Positions 1-8,449 of a stretch of 64,000 nt of DNA are shown here, piece after piece; the stretch's first letter is position 1, and each line of letters begins with the position of its first letter. The notes under the pieces are model-generated. The model was not told the origin of the DNA and did not search any database. It was given only the letters and a program-made list of their open reading frames with translations. The DNA is from Orlajensenia stereocauli. GTDB taxonomy: Bacteria; Actinomycetota; Actinomycetes; Actinomycetales; Microbacteriaceae. The translations under genes and the position numbers were made by a program. The DNA lies in NCBI RefSeq assembly GCF_039548895.1, contig NZ_JBCLVG010000002.1; one strand, given 5' to 3'.

Positions 1-1
1 G

Positions 2-490
2 CAGATCGCCCGCGACCTCGTGCGCAGCGACAACGCCTTCGTCGACGGCGCGATCATCTCGCTCTCTGCGGTGGCCATCGGCGTGGTCGCCGTGCTGGCG
101 CGTCCGATGCGCCCGCGCCTGGCCGTGACTCTCGGCCCGGTGCTCGCCACAGCCGGACTCGGGCTGCTCATCGTGGCCGGCCTCGCGCACTCGCTTCCCG
201 CCTTCATCGTCGCCTCCCTCGTGGCGGGCGCCGGGTACAGCCTGATGTTCTCGGGCGGGCTCGGCCTCGTGACGGCCAGCGCCCCGGCTCACCACCGGGC
301 CGGGGTCATCTCGGCGGCCTACGTCATCGGCTACCTCGTGCAGGCCGTCGCCGCCCTCGGCCTCGGCGTGCTCGCCACCTCGGTGGGCCTGCAGCTCGCG
401 CTCGAGATCGGAGCGCCCATCATCCTGCTCATCGGTGTCGCCTCGCTCGTCGTGGCGAATGCGCCTCGACGGATGCCTCTGCCGGCGTAG
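2..490 (+). CDS. MFS transporter, C-terminal fragment (5' end outside window)
   Basis: The frame is open from base 2 (QIARDLV...), so this is the 3' part of a longer gene. The visible 162 residues form about five hydrophobic segments separated by short basic loops. A loop reading APAHHRAGVISAAYVIGYL resembles the loop-plus-helix after TM10 of major facilitator proteins. It is probably the C-terminal half of a proton-driven efflux permease. Substrate cannot be inferred. It ends convergently with the TfoX-like gene, with a long hairpin between them. Confidence 0.65.
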   Translation, partial: QIARDLVRSDNAFVDGAIISLSAVAIGVVAVLARPMRPRLAVTLGPVLATAGLGLLIVAGLAHSLPAFIVASLVAGAGYSLMFSGGLGLVTASAPAHHRAGVISAAYVIGYLVQAVAALGLGVLATSVGLQLALEIGAPIILLIGVASLVVANAPRRMPLPA

Positions 491-540
491 CGCGGCATCC
501 GGCAGCCTGCTACTCCCGCGGTCCAGCCCGCTGGGGCGCG

Positions 541-595
541 GGCTCGCCACTTTCTGTCGCTGAACGCGGTGAATTGCGACCGAAAGTGGCGAGCC
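541..595. repeat. Long intergenic inverted repeat between convergent genes
   Basis: Two 20-nt arms (541-560 and 576-595) match at 19 of 20 positions as inverted repeats around a 15-nt loop. The left arm is GGCTCGCCACTTTCTGTCGC. It lies between a + gene ending at 490 and a - gene ending at 619, so it could end transcription from both sides, although no T-tract follows. Confidence 0.75.
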
Positions 596-618
596 GGTTC
601 GTGGTGCTGGCTGGTCTG

Positions 619-954
619 TCAGCGCGGGGTGATCTCGTCGACGAAGGCGTGCGCCTCGTCGCAGACGGCCCGCCAGCGATCAGCACCATCGGCGAGCGGC
701 ACCGTGGCCCACTCCTTCGCCGGGCCACCGTGCATCACCATGTTGTCGAGGCCGAGTGCCTCGATGCGCTCGGCCGGCAGCTTCACGACGAGGGAGCCAT
801 CGGTCGAGACGAAGGCGAACAGCTTGCCGCGCACCGAGTAGCCCTCGGAGCCGAACATGCGACCGACCCCCACGTCGGGTTGCGACTGGAGGTCGGCCGT
901 CACGCCGGCCAGCAACTCGCGCCCCTGCAGGCGCTCCGGGTTGGGCTCGGTCAT
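619..954 (-). CDS. TfoX N-terminal-domain-like protein
   Basis: A 111-residue protein with the compact alpha/beta fold of the TfoX N-terminal domain family. Recognisable stretches are GVGRMFGSEGYSVRGKLFAFV, then LVVKLPAERIEAL and MVMHGGPAKEWATVPL. Family members are small stand-alone proteins of unknown biochemistry; the name comes from a competence regulator, and function here should not be assumed. I start at MTEPNPERL rather than 16 codons upstream, because a TACCGT hexamer lies exactly 6 nt before this ATG and the family normally begins near here. Confidence 0.75.
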   Translation of the reverse strand: MTEPNPERLQGRELLAGVTADLQSQPDVGVGRMFGSEGYSVRGKLFAFVSTDGSLVVKLPAERIEALGLDNMVMHGGPAKEWATVPLADGADRWRAVCDEAHAFVDEITPR

Positions 955-960
955 GCCTCG

Positions 961-966
961 ACGGTA
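961..966 (-). promoter_or_regulatory. -10-like hexamer, probable leaderless promoter of TfoX-like gene
   Basis: TACCGT on the minus strand, 6 nt before the ATG at 954. No Shine-Dalgarno is visible. Confidence 0.4.
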
Positions 967-1002
967 CGACCGGCGGATGCCGCAGGCAAGGGCGAGCGCC
1001 AC

Positions 1003-2445
1003 TCAGTCCCGGAGCGCCGGGTGTCCGGTCGCGAACGCCGCCACGACACCGGCTGCCACGGTGAGAGCGGCGGCTCCGAGGAAGAGCCAGGAGAAGCCGC
1101 CGGTGAGCGCGTCACCGAGTGGAGCGCCTGCAGCCCTGAGCACCTCGGTGCGAGCCGCGGCCACGGAGGCCAGCACGGCGAGCCCGAGGGCGCCGCCGAT
1201 CTGCTGGCTGGTGTTCACCAGGCCGCCGGCCAGCCCGGTCTCGCCGCCGTCGACTCCGTCGACCGAGAGCTGCGTCGCCGTGACGAACGCGCCGCCGAGG
1301 CCGACGCCGATGAGCAGGCTCGGCCCGAGGATGTCCACCACGTAGACGGCGTCCGCGGGGGCCATGGCCAGCCAGACGAGGCCGGCGGCCAGAATGACGA
1401 GGGAGCCCAAGAGGGTGCCCTTCACGCCGAATCTGCCCACAAGGCCCGGGGCGAGGCCCGCCACGACGACGAGAGCGCCGGCGAGGGGAAGCTGCGTGAG
1501 GCCGGCGGTGAGAGCGTCGTAGCCGAGCACGGCCTGCATGAAGACCGAGAGGGCGAAGAACAGCGCGACCATGGCGGCGCCGACCAGAAGCATGACCAGA
1601 TTGCCGGTCGTGAGATTGCGATTGCGGAAGACCGACAGGGGTACGAGAGGATCGGTCGTGCGCCGTTCGATCAGCACGAACGCGGCGCCGAGCACGACTG
1701 CCGTGAGAAGCAGCCCGAGAGTCAACGGATGCGTCAGTCCGAGCTGCTGCAGAGCACTCAGTGCCCCGACGACGGCCACGAGGGCTCCGGTGATGGTGGC
1801 TGCGCCCGGCACGTCGAGACGCGAGGGGACCGACGCAGGGTCGCGGGTGATCAGTAGCGGGATGGCGGCGAGCACGATGAGGCCGATCGGCACGTTCACG
1901 AAGAACACCGACTGCCAACCGAAGGCTCCGGTGAGCACTCCGCCCAGTAGAACGCCGGCGGCCGAGCCGATGCCGGCGACGCCGCCCCAGATCCCGAGGG
2001 CCTTGGTGCGATCAGCCGAGACCCGGAACAGCTGGGTGAGCAGGGCCAGGGCAGCCGGGGCCAGCAGTGCGGCGGATGCACCCTGGACGGCCCGGGCTCC
2101 GAGCAGCATCCCGCCGCTCACGGAGAGCCCGGCGAGGGCGGAGGCCGCCACGAATCCGGCGACTCCGATCAGGAACAGGCGACGATGACCATAGCGGTCG
2201 GCCAGCCGGCCTCCGAGGAGCAGGAGGCCACCGAACGGGAGCACGTATGCGGTGATGACCCAGGCCAGCGCTGCCGTGTCGAGGCCGAGTTGCTGCCCGA
2301 GAACGGGGAGGGCGATGTTCACGATCGAGGCGTCGAGCACCACGAGGAACTGGGCGAGTGCGAGCACGGTGAGGGCGAGCCAGCGGCGGGTGCTGCGCAC
2401 GGGCGGCGCTGTCTCCGCGATCTGTGATGTGGCGGACGTGGTCAT
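1003..2445 (-). CDS. MFS drug exporter, DHA2 (EmrB/QacA-type, 14 TM)
   Basis: A 480-residue polytopic membrane protein. The motif LDASIVNIALPVL in TM1 is typical of DHA2 drug:H+ antiporters, followed by the MFS loop GGRLADRYGHRRLF and about 14 hydrophobic segments. The start at MTTSATSQ is fixed by AGAAGGAG eight nt upstream; an 18-codon in-frame extension lacks one. It lies 98 nt downstream of a same-strand TetR gene, and an operator-like palindrome in the gap matches one at the TetR start. It is therefore probably a repressor-controlled efflux pump induced by its substrate. The substrate is unknown. Confidence 0.88.
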   Translation of the reverse strand: MTTSATSQIAETAPPVRSTRRWLALTVLALAQFLVVLDASIVNIALPVLGQQLGLDTAALAWVITAYVLPFGGLLLLGGRLADRYGHRRLFLIGVAGFVAASALAGLSVSGGMLLGARAVQGASAALLAPAALALLTQLFRVSADRTKALGIWGGVAGIGSAAGVLLGGVLTGAFGWQSVFFVNVPIGLIVLAAIPLLITRDPASVPSRLDVPGAATITGALVAVVGALSALQQLGLTHPLTLGLLLTAVVLGAAFVLIERRTTDPLVPLSVFRNRNLTTGNLVMLLVGAAMVALFFALSVFMQAVLGYDALTAGLTQLPLAGALVVVAGLAPGLVGRFGVKGTLLGSLVILAAGLVWLAMAPADAVYVVDILGPSLLIGVGLGGAFVTATQLSVDGVDGGETGLAGGLVNTSQQIGGALGLAVLASVAAARTEVLRAAGAPLGDALTGGFSWLFLGAAALTVAAGVVAAFATGHPALRD

Positions 2446-2484
2446 GATGTGCTCCTTCTGTGTCGGGCGATGGTGGTCAGGTCG

Positions 2485-2506
2485 AGAGTGATTGATCACT
2501 CACTCT
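2485..2506. promoter_or_regulatory. TetR operator upstream of the MFS exporter
   Basis: Form AGAGTGA-N8-TCACTCT, a 22-bp dyad with perfect 7-bp arms. The arms are identical to those at the tetR promoter (3109-3130), so one repressor probably binds both. Confidence 0.7.
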
Positions 2507-2543
2507 TGTGGGCAAAAAGACGCGGAGCGCAGGCCCGCTTGGT

Positions 2544-3107
2544 CTACTCGGGGTGGCGGATGCCGGCGGACAACAGGCGCGCCCACGACTCCGGCACCTC
2601 GTCGATGCGGGCAGTGACGATGAGGTGGCAGAGCTGACCGTAGGCGATGAAGTGCTGCACAGCCTCGTCGTCGGCGCCGGAGCGGCCCTGTGCGAAGGCG
2701 GTCACCTTCGCCAGACCGTTCCGCAGTGCCTGGCCGATCTCGGGGATCTCGGCGGCCGACTGCGCGTGCACCTGCAGCATGAGCAGGGTGCGGTCGCGGA
2801 TGAGGTCGGAGTAGGCGGCGCCCATGGCGTCGAGCACGGCCTCCGGGGACTGGTCGACCGCGGCATCCGCACCGGCAGACAGAGCCTCGACGACCTGCGC
2901 GAAGCAGGCCTCGAGCGCGACGACGAACAGCTTCTCCTTGCTCGGGAAGAGCTTGAAGACATAGGCGGGCGAGATGCCGGCCTCGTTCGCGACAGCCGCG
3001 ATCGTCGTGGAATGGTAGCCGCCGCGGGCGAACTCGCGCACCGCGCTCGCTGCGACGACGGGCTTGCGGATCTCCGCTGTCGAGAGGATGGAGCTGCGTT
3101 CGGCCAT
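2544..3107 (-). CDS. TetR-family transcriptional repressor of the adjacent MFS exporter
   Basis: A 187-residue protein. The N-terminal HTH reads GGYHSTTIAAVANEAGISPAYVFKLFPSKEKLF (residues about 29-61), the standard TetR DNA-binding signature. The C-terminal part is a helical ligand domain. No Shine-Dalgarno precedes the ATG. The -10 of a good promoter ends 7 nt before it, suggesting a leaderless transcript. The operator overlaps that -10 and recurs before the exporter, which predicts autorepression and repression of the pump. The ligand is unknown. Confidence 0.88.
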   Translation of the reverse strand: MAERSSILSTAEIRKPVVAASAVREFARGGYHSTTIAAVANEAGISPAYVFKLFPSKEKLFVVALEACFAQVVEALSAGADAAVDQSPEAVLDAMGAAYSDLIRDRTLLMLQVHAQSAAEIPEIGQALRNGLAKVTAFAQGRSGADDEAVQHFIAYGQLCHLIVTARIDEVPESWARLLSAGIRHPE

Positions 3108-3108
3108 G

Positions 3109-3144
3109 AGAGTGACTGTACACTCACTCTCGCCTCGCGGTCAA
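3109..3144 (-). promoter_or_regulatory. tetR promoter overlapped by TetR operator
   Basis: TTGACC (3144-3139), an 18-nt spacer and TACAGT (3120-3115) on the minus strand. The operator AGAGTGA-N8-TCACTCT (3109-3130) covers the -10. The start codon follows the -10 after 7 nt. Confidence 0.7.
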
Positions 3145-3197
3145 GGGGCCTGAGCCTCATCCGTGTCAATGCCCCCACTCATGTCGGCGGGCGATGA

Positions 3198-3203
3198 CAG
3201 ACT
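3198..3203 (+). promoter_or_regulatory. -10-like hexamer before the ligase gene
   Basis: CAGACT ending 6 nt before the GTG at 3210. There is no Shine-Dalgarno, so a leaderless start is likely. It supports this GTG as the true start. Confidence 0.35.
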
Positions 3204-3209
3204 GAGCCG

Positions 3210-4733
3210 GTGCTGCTCCACGAGCTTGTGACGACGACGGATGCCGTGACTGCGACGCGCTCGCGCCTCGCCAAGGTCGAGGCCCTGGCCGAGCTGCTGC
3301 GCCGCCTCGAGCCCGACGAGATCGCACCGGCCGTCGGTTTCCTGGTGGGCAAGCCCCGCCAGGGGCGGGTCGGCGTCGGCTGGCGCGGCATGGAAGCCGC
3401 CATGGGGTCGCCCGCAGAGGAAGCATCACTCGCGATCGCCGACCTCGATACCGTGCTCGACCAGCTGCTCGCGACGTCGGGTGGCGGCTCGGCGGGGGCG
3501 CGCGCCGACGTGCTCCGTTCTCTCACCGCACGCGCGACGGCGACCGAACAGGATCTCATCGGCCGAGTGCTCCTCGGCGAGGTGCGCACCGGCGCACTCG
3601 AGGGCGTGCTCACCGACGCCGTGGCCCGGGCCTCCGACCGGCCGATCGCGAGCGTTCGCCGGGCCGCGATGCTGTCGGGCGACCTCGGCGAGACCACACG
3701 GCTGGCGCTCACCGGCACGGCCGAGGAGCTCGACTCGGTCGGCCTCGTCGTGGGCCGGCCAGTTCTCCCCATGCTCGCCGGAACAGCGGCCAGCGCCGCG
3801 GCAGCACTCGAGGCCACCGGAGAGGCATCCGTCGAGTTCAAACTCGATGGCGCCCGCATCCAGGTGCACCGTTCGGGCGACGACATCCGCGTCTTCACCC
3901 GCAACCTCGCCGACATCACCCGCAGACTGCCCGAGGTGGTCGACGTCGTGCGTCGGATGCCCGTCCACGACGTCATCCTCGACGGCGAGACGCTCGCCCT
4001 CGACGAGGACGGAGCGCCGCGACCGTTCCAGGAGACCATGTCGACGTTCGGCGCCGATGCCGCCCGCTCGACGGTGCTGCATCCGTGGTTCTTCGACGTG
4101 CTCCACCTCGACGGGCGCGACCTGCTCGACGAACCGCTGGCGATCCGCATCGCCGAGCTCGAGCGGATAGCGCCGGCCAACCGCATCCCGGGCGAGGTCA
4201 CGAGCGATCCCGAGGTGGCGGAGAGAGTGTCACGTGAAGCCCTGGCGGCCGGCCACGAGGGCGTCGTCGTGAAGGCGATCGGCTCGACGTATGCCGCCGG
4301 CCGACGCGGGTCGAGCTGGATCAAGGTGAAGCCCGTCCACACCTACGACCTCGTCGTGCTGGCGTGCGAGTGGGGCTCGGGGCGGCGCACCGGGCTGCTG
4401 TCGAACCTTCATCTCGGAGCGCTCGATCCCACCGGTGAGTTCGGTGAACCCGGCGACTACGTGATGGTCGGCAAGACCTTCAAGGGGCTGACCGATGCGT
4501 TGCTGCGCTGGCAGACCGAGCGCTTCCAGGAGATCGAGGTGCGCCGCACGGCCGGCACGGTCTGGGTCGAGCCGATCACGGTCGTCGAGATCGCGATCGA
4601 CGGCGTGCAGCGCTCGAGCCGCTACCCCGGCGGCATCGCGCTGCGGTTCGCCCGCGTGAAGAGCTATCGAGACGACAAGCCGGCGACGGATGCCGACACC
4701 GTCCAGACGCTGCGGGCCATGCTGCGCGAATAG
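3210..4733 (+). CDS. ligB: ATP-dependent DNA ligase (LigB-type)
   Basis: A 507-residue ligase that seals nicked DNA through an enzyme-AMP intermediate. The adenylated lysine is K211 in EFKLDGARIQVH (motif KxDG). Further nucleotidyltransferase motifs are FTRNLADIT, DVILDGETLAL, EGVVVKA and SSWIKVKP. Residues 1-200 are a helical DNA-binding domain, and the C-terminus is an OB-fold. Length and layout match mycobacterial LigB, an accessory ligase beside the essential NAD-dependent LigA. No Ku or polymerase domain is present nearby, so an NHEJ role is not indicated. Confidence 0.93.
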   Translation: MLLHELVTTTDAVTATRSRLAKVEALAELLRRLEPDEIAPAVGFLVGKPRQGRVGVGWRGMEAAMGSPAEEASLAIADLDTVLDQLLATSGGGSAGARADVLRSLTARATATEQDLIGRVLLGEVRTGALEGVLTDAVARASDRPIASVRRAAMLSGDLGETTRLALTGTAEELDSVGLVVGRPVLPMLAGTAASAAAALEATGEASVEFKLDGARIQVHRSGDDIRVFTRNLADITRRLPEVVDVVRRMPVHDVILDGETLALDEDGAPRPFQETMSTFGADAARSTVLHPWFFDVLHLDGRDLLDEPLAIRIAELERIAPANRIPGEVTSDPEVAERVSREALAAGHEGVVVKAIGSTYAAGRRGSSWIKVKPVHTYDLVVLACEWGSGRRTGLLSNLHLGALDPTGEFGEPGDYVMVGKTFKGLTDALLRWQTERFQEIEVRRTAGTVWVEPITVVEIAIDGVQRSSRYPGGIALRFARVKSYRDDKPATDADTVQTLRAMLRE

Positions 4734-4750
4734 CCTCGGCGGCCGAGGCT
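4732..4750. terminator. Hairpin between convergent ligB and YcaQ-like genes
   Basis: AGCCTCGG-cgg-CCGAGGCT, a perfect 8-bp stem with a 3-nt loop that starts inside the ligB stop codon. There is no T-tract. It is placed to serve both converging genes. Confidence 0.55.
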
Positions 4751-4771
4751 CGGTCGCAGACGCGAGTGCAC

Positions 4772-5863
4772 TCAGCCGCGCAGCTCGAGCCCCAGCCAGG
4801 AGGCGAGGCTCTCGATCTCGGCGTCGACGGCCGACCGCATCCGTGTCGTGAAGGGAACGTCCTCGTGCACGGCGTTCACGGTGAGGACGCCGGCCTTGCG
4901 GTCCGCCTTGGCGTCGAGCTTTCCCACGAGCCTGTCGTCGTGCAGGATCGGCAGCGCGAAGAATCCCCAGCGCCTGGCATCGGCGGGCTTGTACATCTCG
5001 AGCGTGTACTCGTACTCGAAGAGCTCGAGCGTGCGCTGGCGGTTGTGCACCAGCCTGTCGAACGGCGAGAGCAGGGCGGTGCGGCCGGCGAACGGCTCAC
5101 TCAGCCGTGCGAGCTGACCGGGATCGACGCGCCACTCGCCGGGCACTCCCTCGACGACAGCGGGTTCGCCGGCGGCGCCCACGTCGCCGGGCTCCATCGG
5201 GAACGCCGTCGTCTTCGCACGAGCGAGGCCGAGAGAGGCGAGCCGGCGTTCATTGCGGATGCGGATCGCCTCCTCTGCCGAGATGGTCTCGGCGGAGGGC
5301 GGGTAGACACGCTCGGCGAGGTCGAAGATGCGCTCGCGTCCGCGGCGGGCGGAGATGGCGACCTCGCCACGAGACACCAGGAACTCGAGCATCTGCGTGA
5401 CATTGCGATCGTTCTTCCACCCCGACGACGGCCACGGAACCACCGAGGTGTCTGCGATCTCGCGGGATGTCAGAGGCCCGGCCGCGCGCAGTCGTTCGAG
5501 CACGTCGCGCTGGAACTGCGCGTTCTGCTCGAACCACAGCCGGCTGCGCTCGTAACTCGGATACGAAGCCATGCCAGCCCGGAACAACGGCAGGTCCTCG
5601 ACCGGGCGGATGAGCACCTCGAACTCGACGAGGGTGCGGTCCTGCTCGAGTGCCTGTGTCAGGTGCTCCGGCCGATACGCGCTGCCGAGCCGGCTCCAGG
5701 CGACGAGGTCGGCGTTCGGCGCGACGGCCGCCGTCGGGTCGATCTGCAGCAGCGTGAGGTGTCGCACGAGCGCGAGCAGGTCGGTCGGGCGGTCGGCATC
5801 GAGCAGCTGCGCCCGCACGGCGATGCGGTGCGCGTCGGTGCGGCTGAGGCGATGCGGCTCCAT
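4772..5863 (-). CDS. Winged-helix DNA glycosylase-family protein (HTH_42, YcaQ/AlkX-like)
   Basis: A 363-residue protein of the HTH_42 superfamily, whose studied members are YcaQ/AlkX (interstrand crosslink unhooking) and AlkZ of Streptomyces. The catalytic motif region reads LLQIDPTAAV, residues 40-42 Gln-Ile-Asp. That is the QxD pattern of the YcaQ-like branch rather than QxQ of AlkZ. Tandem winged-helix segments occupy the middle (SREIADTSVVPWPSSG; MLEFLVSRGEVAIS) and a beta-barrel the C-terminus. It is cytosolic. A TACCGT hexamer 6 nt before the ATG suggests leaderless expression. Family assignment is firm; substrate specificity is inferred. Confidence 0.8.
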   Translation of the reverse strand: MEPHRLSRTDAHRIAVRAQLLDADRPTDLLALVRHLTLLQIDPTAAVAPNADLVAWSRLGSAYRPEHLTQALEQDRTLVEFEVLIRPVEDLPLFRAGMASYPSYERSRLWFEQNAQFQRDVLERLRAAGPLTSREIADTSVVPWPSSGWKNDRNVTQMLEFLVSRGEVAISARRGRERIFDLAERVYPPSAETISAEEAIRIRNERRLASLGLARAKTTAFPMEPGDVGAAGEPAVVEGVPGEWRVDPGQLARLSEPFAGRTALLSPFDRLVHNRQRTLELFEYEYTLEMYKPADARRWGFFALPILHDDRLVGKLDAKADRKAGVLTVNAVHEDVPFTTRMRSAVDAEIESLASWLGLELRG

Positions 5864-5869
5864 GCGTCA

Positions 5870-5875
5870 ACGGTA
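5870..5875 (-). promoter_or_regulatory. -10-like hexamer before the YcaQ-like gene
   Basis: TACCGT on the minus strand, 6 nt before the ATG at 5863. Confidence 0.4.
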
Positions 5876-5920
5876 GGGCGTGGCAGCGGGCGCATGCGAC
5901 CGGCGTTGCCGACTGGGCGA

Positions 5921-5952
5921 AGGGTGACCCGGCGCGTGCGCTGAGTCACCCT
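5921..5952 (-). terminator. Hairpin downstream of surE-like gene
   Basis: AGGGTGAC and GTCACCCT (8-bp perfect stem, 16-nt loop) just after the stop of the SurE gene. Without a T-tract it is a weak terminator call. Confidence 0.4.
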
Positions 5953-5960
5953 CCGTGAGG

Positions 5961-6890
5961 TCAGCGGAGCCCGGCCACCAGCCTGCTCAGCTGCGTCACG
6001 CTGGGCACTGTGTCGTAGTTGCCGGTGATCGGCGTGATCGCGATCTTGTCTGCGGCGAGAGCCGTCGAATCCGCGTTCTTCACGGTCTCGGGCACGGCGG
6101 GGTTGACGCTGACGGTGATCGACGATGTGGCGCCCACGGCGGGAAGCACGCCGGAGTCGACGACGTCGAGGAAGCCCATGCCGGTGCTGGTCAGCGCTAC
6201 GCCCCTCGGTGCTCCGCCGTTCTCCACGATCGGGAAGTTCACGTTGAGCCCGAGGCCGCCGGGCAGCAGACGCTTGCCAGTGCCGGCCTGCTTCTGAAGC
6301 TGCGTGACGAGCTTCACGACGAACGCCGCGGTCGCGTCGAACGGCGGCTGGGCGGCGCTGGTGAAGCTGGTCTCGGTGCTCACGGCGATCGCGGGGATCC
6401 CGTCGTTCAACGCTGTGACTGCAGCACCGATCGTGCCGGAGTGCACTGTCGCCGCGGCGATGTTCTGGCCGGTGTTCGTGCCGGAGATCACGAGGTCGGG
6501 GGCTCCTGCGGCGTAGACGGTCGACAGCGCGGCCTCCACCGAATCGGCCGGGGACCCGGCGATCGCGTACCTGCCCTCCTCGGGGTGCGTCACCTCGAGG
6601 GTGCCGCCGAAGGTCGCGCGTGCGCCGACACCGCTCTGGTTGGTCGACGGCGCGAACATCGTCACGTCGTGCCCGGCGGCCACGAGGGCGTTGTAGACCG
6701 CGGTGATGCCCGGGGCGTTCCATCCGTCGTCGTTGGTGAGCAGGATGTGAAGCGGAGCCGACGCTGACGGAGAGGCCGACGGCTTCGTCGTGGCTGCCAT
6801 GGCCGGCGCAGCAGCGAGGCCGCCGAGAGCTGTGGCCGCGATGGTCACGGCAACGGCGCCGCGCAGGAACAGGGGGGAGCGATGAGGCAT
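5961..6890 (-). CDS. surE: Secreted SurE-like 5'/3'-nucleotidase (survival protein family)
   Basis: A 309-residue protein. A Sec signal peptide (MPHRSPLFLRGAVAVTIAAT ... APAMAA) is followed by a Ser/Pro/Ala-rich linker and a complete SurE domain. Family motifs are ILLTNDDGWNAPGI (metal-binding Asp pair), FAPSTNQSG, ISGTNTGQN and HSGTIGAA. SurE enzymes are metal-dependent phosphatases on nucleoside monophosphates and are normally cytosolic, so the export signal is unusual and suggests extracellular nucleotide scavenging. The start is set by AGAAGGAGA six nt upstream. It has no obvious operon partner. Confidence 0.9.
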   Translation of the reverse strand: MPHRSPLFLRGAVAVTIAATALGGLAAAPAMAATTKPSASPSASAPLHILLTNDDGWNAPGITAVYNALVAAGHDVTMFAPSTNQSGVGARATFGGTLEVTHPEEGRYAIAGSPADSVEAALSTVYAAGAPDLVISGTNTGQNIAAATVHSGTIGAAVTALNDGIPAIAVSTETSFTSAAQPPFDATAAFVVKLVTQLQKQAGTGKRLLPGGLGLNVNFPIVENGGAPRGVALTSTGMGFLDVVDSGVLPAVGATSSITVSVNPAVPETVKNADSTALAADKIAITPITGNYDTVPSVTQLSRLVAGLR

Positions 6891-7030
6891 GGGATCTCCT
6901 TCTCGAGGGGTGCGCGATGCGCGCCCGCACAACCTGCCAGCTCCCGGTGAACCACGGGAACATCAGGCGTGAACGGGCATCGACCGACACGTCGCCGTGT
7001 GGATGCGCTCGCTCTGCGGCGGCCCCAGCG

Positions 7031-8449
7031 TCAGGCCGTGACCGAGGCCCCCACCCGGTACTGGGCGCCGCGGTGCTCTGCCGGCAGGCGATCGCCGCGT
7101 CCGTGCAGCTTCTGCCGCAGCGTGCCCTCGACGTACTCGGTCGGGTAGGCGCCGCGCTCGCGGAGCACGGGCACGACGAACTCGATGACGTCCTCGAACG
7201 TGCCCGGCGTGATGGCGTAGGCGAGGTTGAATCCGTCGACGTCGGTGTAGTCCACCCACTCCTGCAGGGTGTCGGCGATCTCCTCGCCCGACCCGACGAT
7301 GGTGGGGCCGAGGCCGCCGATGGCGCCGCCGCGGGCGATGTCGCGCACTGTGAAAACCTCGCCGTTCTTCGCCGACTCCTCGTAGTTGGCGATGACGGAG
7401 CGGATCGCGTTCGACTGCACGTTGCCGACGGGTTCGTCGAGGTCGTACTGCGACAGGTCGATGCCCATCCAGCCCGACATGAACACGAGGGCGCCCTCCT
7501 CGCTGGCGTAGGTGAGGTAGTCCTCGTACTTCGCCTGCGCGGCCTCGGGAGTGGCATCCGTGATGATCGTGAGCAGGGTGTAGATGCGAGCGGCATAGCG
7601 GTCGCGTCCTGCTGCCTCCAGGGCATCGCGGATGCGGGCCACCGTCGACTTCAGCACCTCCTTGGTGGGCGCGGCCACGAAGATGGCCTCGGCGTTCGCC
7701 GCGGCGAACCCGATGCCGCGCGAGGAGGCACCCGCCTGGTAGATGACGGGGGACCGCTGCGGCGACGGTTCCGAGATGTGGATGCCGGGCACGGTGAAGT
7801 GCCTGCCCCTGTGGCCGATCTCGTGCACCTTCGACGGATCGGTGAACACGCCGGTCTCGCGGTCGCGCACGACGGCGTCGTCCTCCCACGAGCCCTCCCA
7901 GAGCTTGTAGAGCACCTCGAGGTACTCGTCGGCGTGGTCGTAGCGGTCGTCGTGCTCGAGCTGGTCATCGTGCCCCATGTTGCGGGCGGCGCTCGGCAGG
8001 TATCCGGTCACGACGTTCCAGCCCACGCGGCCGTTCGTGAGGTGGTCGAGAGTCGACATCCGCCGGGCGAAGGGGTACGGGTGCTCGTAGGCAGTGCCGG
8101 CCGTCACGCCGAAGCCGAGGTGCTCAGTCGCCGCGGCCATGGCCGAGACCAGCAGCAGCGGGTCCGCGACCGGAACCTGGGCGCCGTGGCGGATGGCGGC
8201 CTCGTTGCTGCCGGCGTAGACGTCGTAGGTTCCGAGCACGTCGGCGATGAAGATGCCGTCGAAGGTTCCGCGCTCGAGCAGTTTCGCGAGTTCGGTCCAG
8301 TAACCGATCTCCTTGTAGCGGTAGGACTGGTCCTGCGGATGCCGCCACATGCCCGAGCTCTGGTGGGCGACGCAGTTCATGTCGAAGGCGTTGAAGCGGA
8401 TCTGGCGCTGGGGGAGGTGGGCGCTCGGTGTTGTCGACTCTGAAGACAT
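7031..8449 (-). CDS. FMN-dependent monooxygenase, NtaA/SnaA/DszA family
   Basis: A 472-residue bacterial-luciferase-like TIM-barrel monooxygenase of the nitrilotriacetate/DszA group. Supporting stretches are RQIRFNAFDMNC at the N-terminus, GTFDGIFIADVLGTYDVYAG, LGFGVTAGTAYEHPYPFARR, HLTNGRVGWNVVTG and SPVIYQAGASSRG. These enzymes use FMNH2 from a separate reductase to oxidise amines, sulfones or similar small molecules; no reductase gene is adjacent. I use the ATG at 8449 because GGGAGAGG lies 9 nt upstream; the ATG at 8458 would directly abut it. Substrate unknown. Confidence 0.88.
   Translation of the reverse strand: MSSESTTPSAHLPQRQIRFNAFDMNCVAHQSSGMWRHPQDQSYRYKEIGYWTELAKLLERGTFDGIFIADVLGTYDVYAGSNEAAIRHGAQVPVADPLLLVSAMAAATEHLGFGVTAGTAYEHPYPFARRMSTLDHLTNGRVGWNVVTGYLPSAARNMGHDDQLEHDDRYDHADEYLEVLYKLWEGSWEDDAVVRDRETGVFTDPSKVHEIGHRGRHFTVPGIHISEPSPQRSPVIYQAGASSRGIGFAAANAEAIFVAAPTKEVLKSTVARIRDALEAAGRDRYAARIYTLLTIITDATPEAAQAKYEDYLTYASEEGALVFMSGWMGIDLSQYDLDEPVGNVQSNAIRSVIANYEESAKNGEVFTVRDIARGGAIGGLGPTIVGSGEEIADTLQEWVDYTDVDGFNLAYAITPGTFEDVIEFVVPVLRERGAYPTEYVEGTLRQKLHGRGDRLPAEHRGAQYRVGASVTA

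Noticed and set aside
574..1857. Long + frame (427 codons) opposite the MFS exporter and TfoX gene
   Set aside because: Rich in Gly/Arg/Glu/His with no domain, antisense to a clear membrane transporter; a GC-bias artefact.
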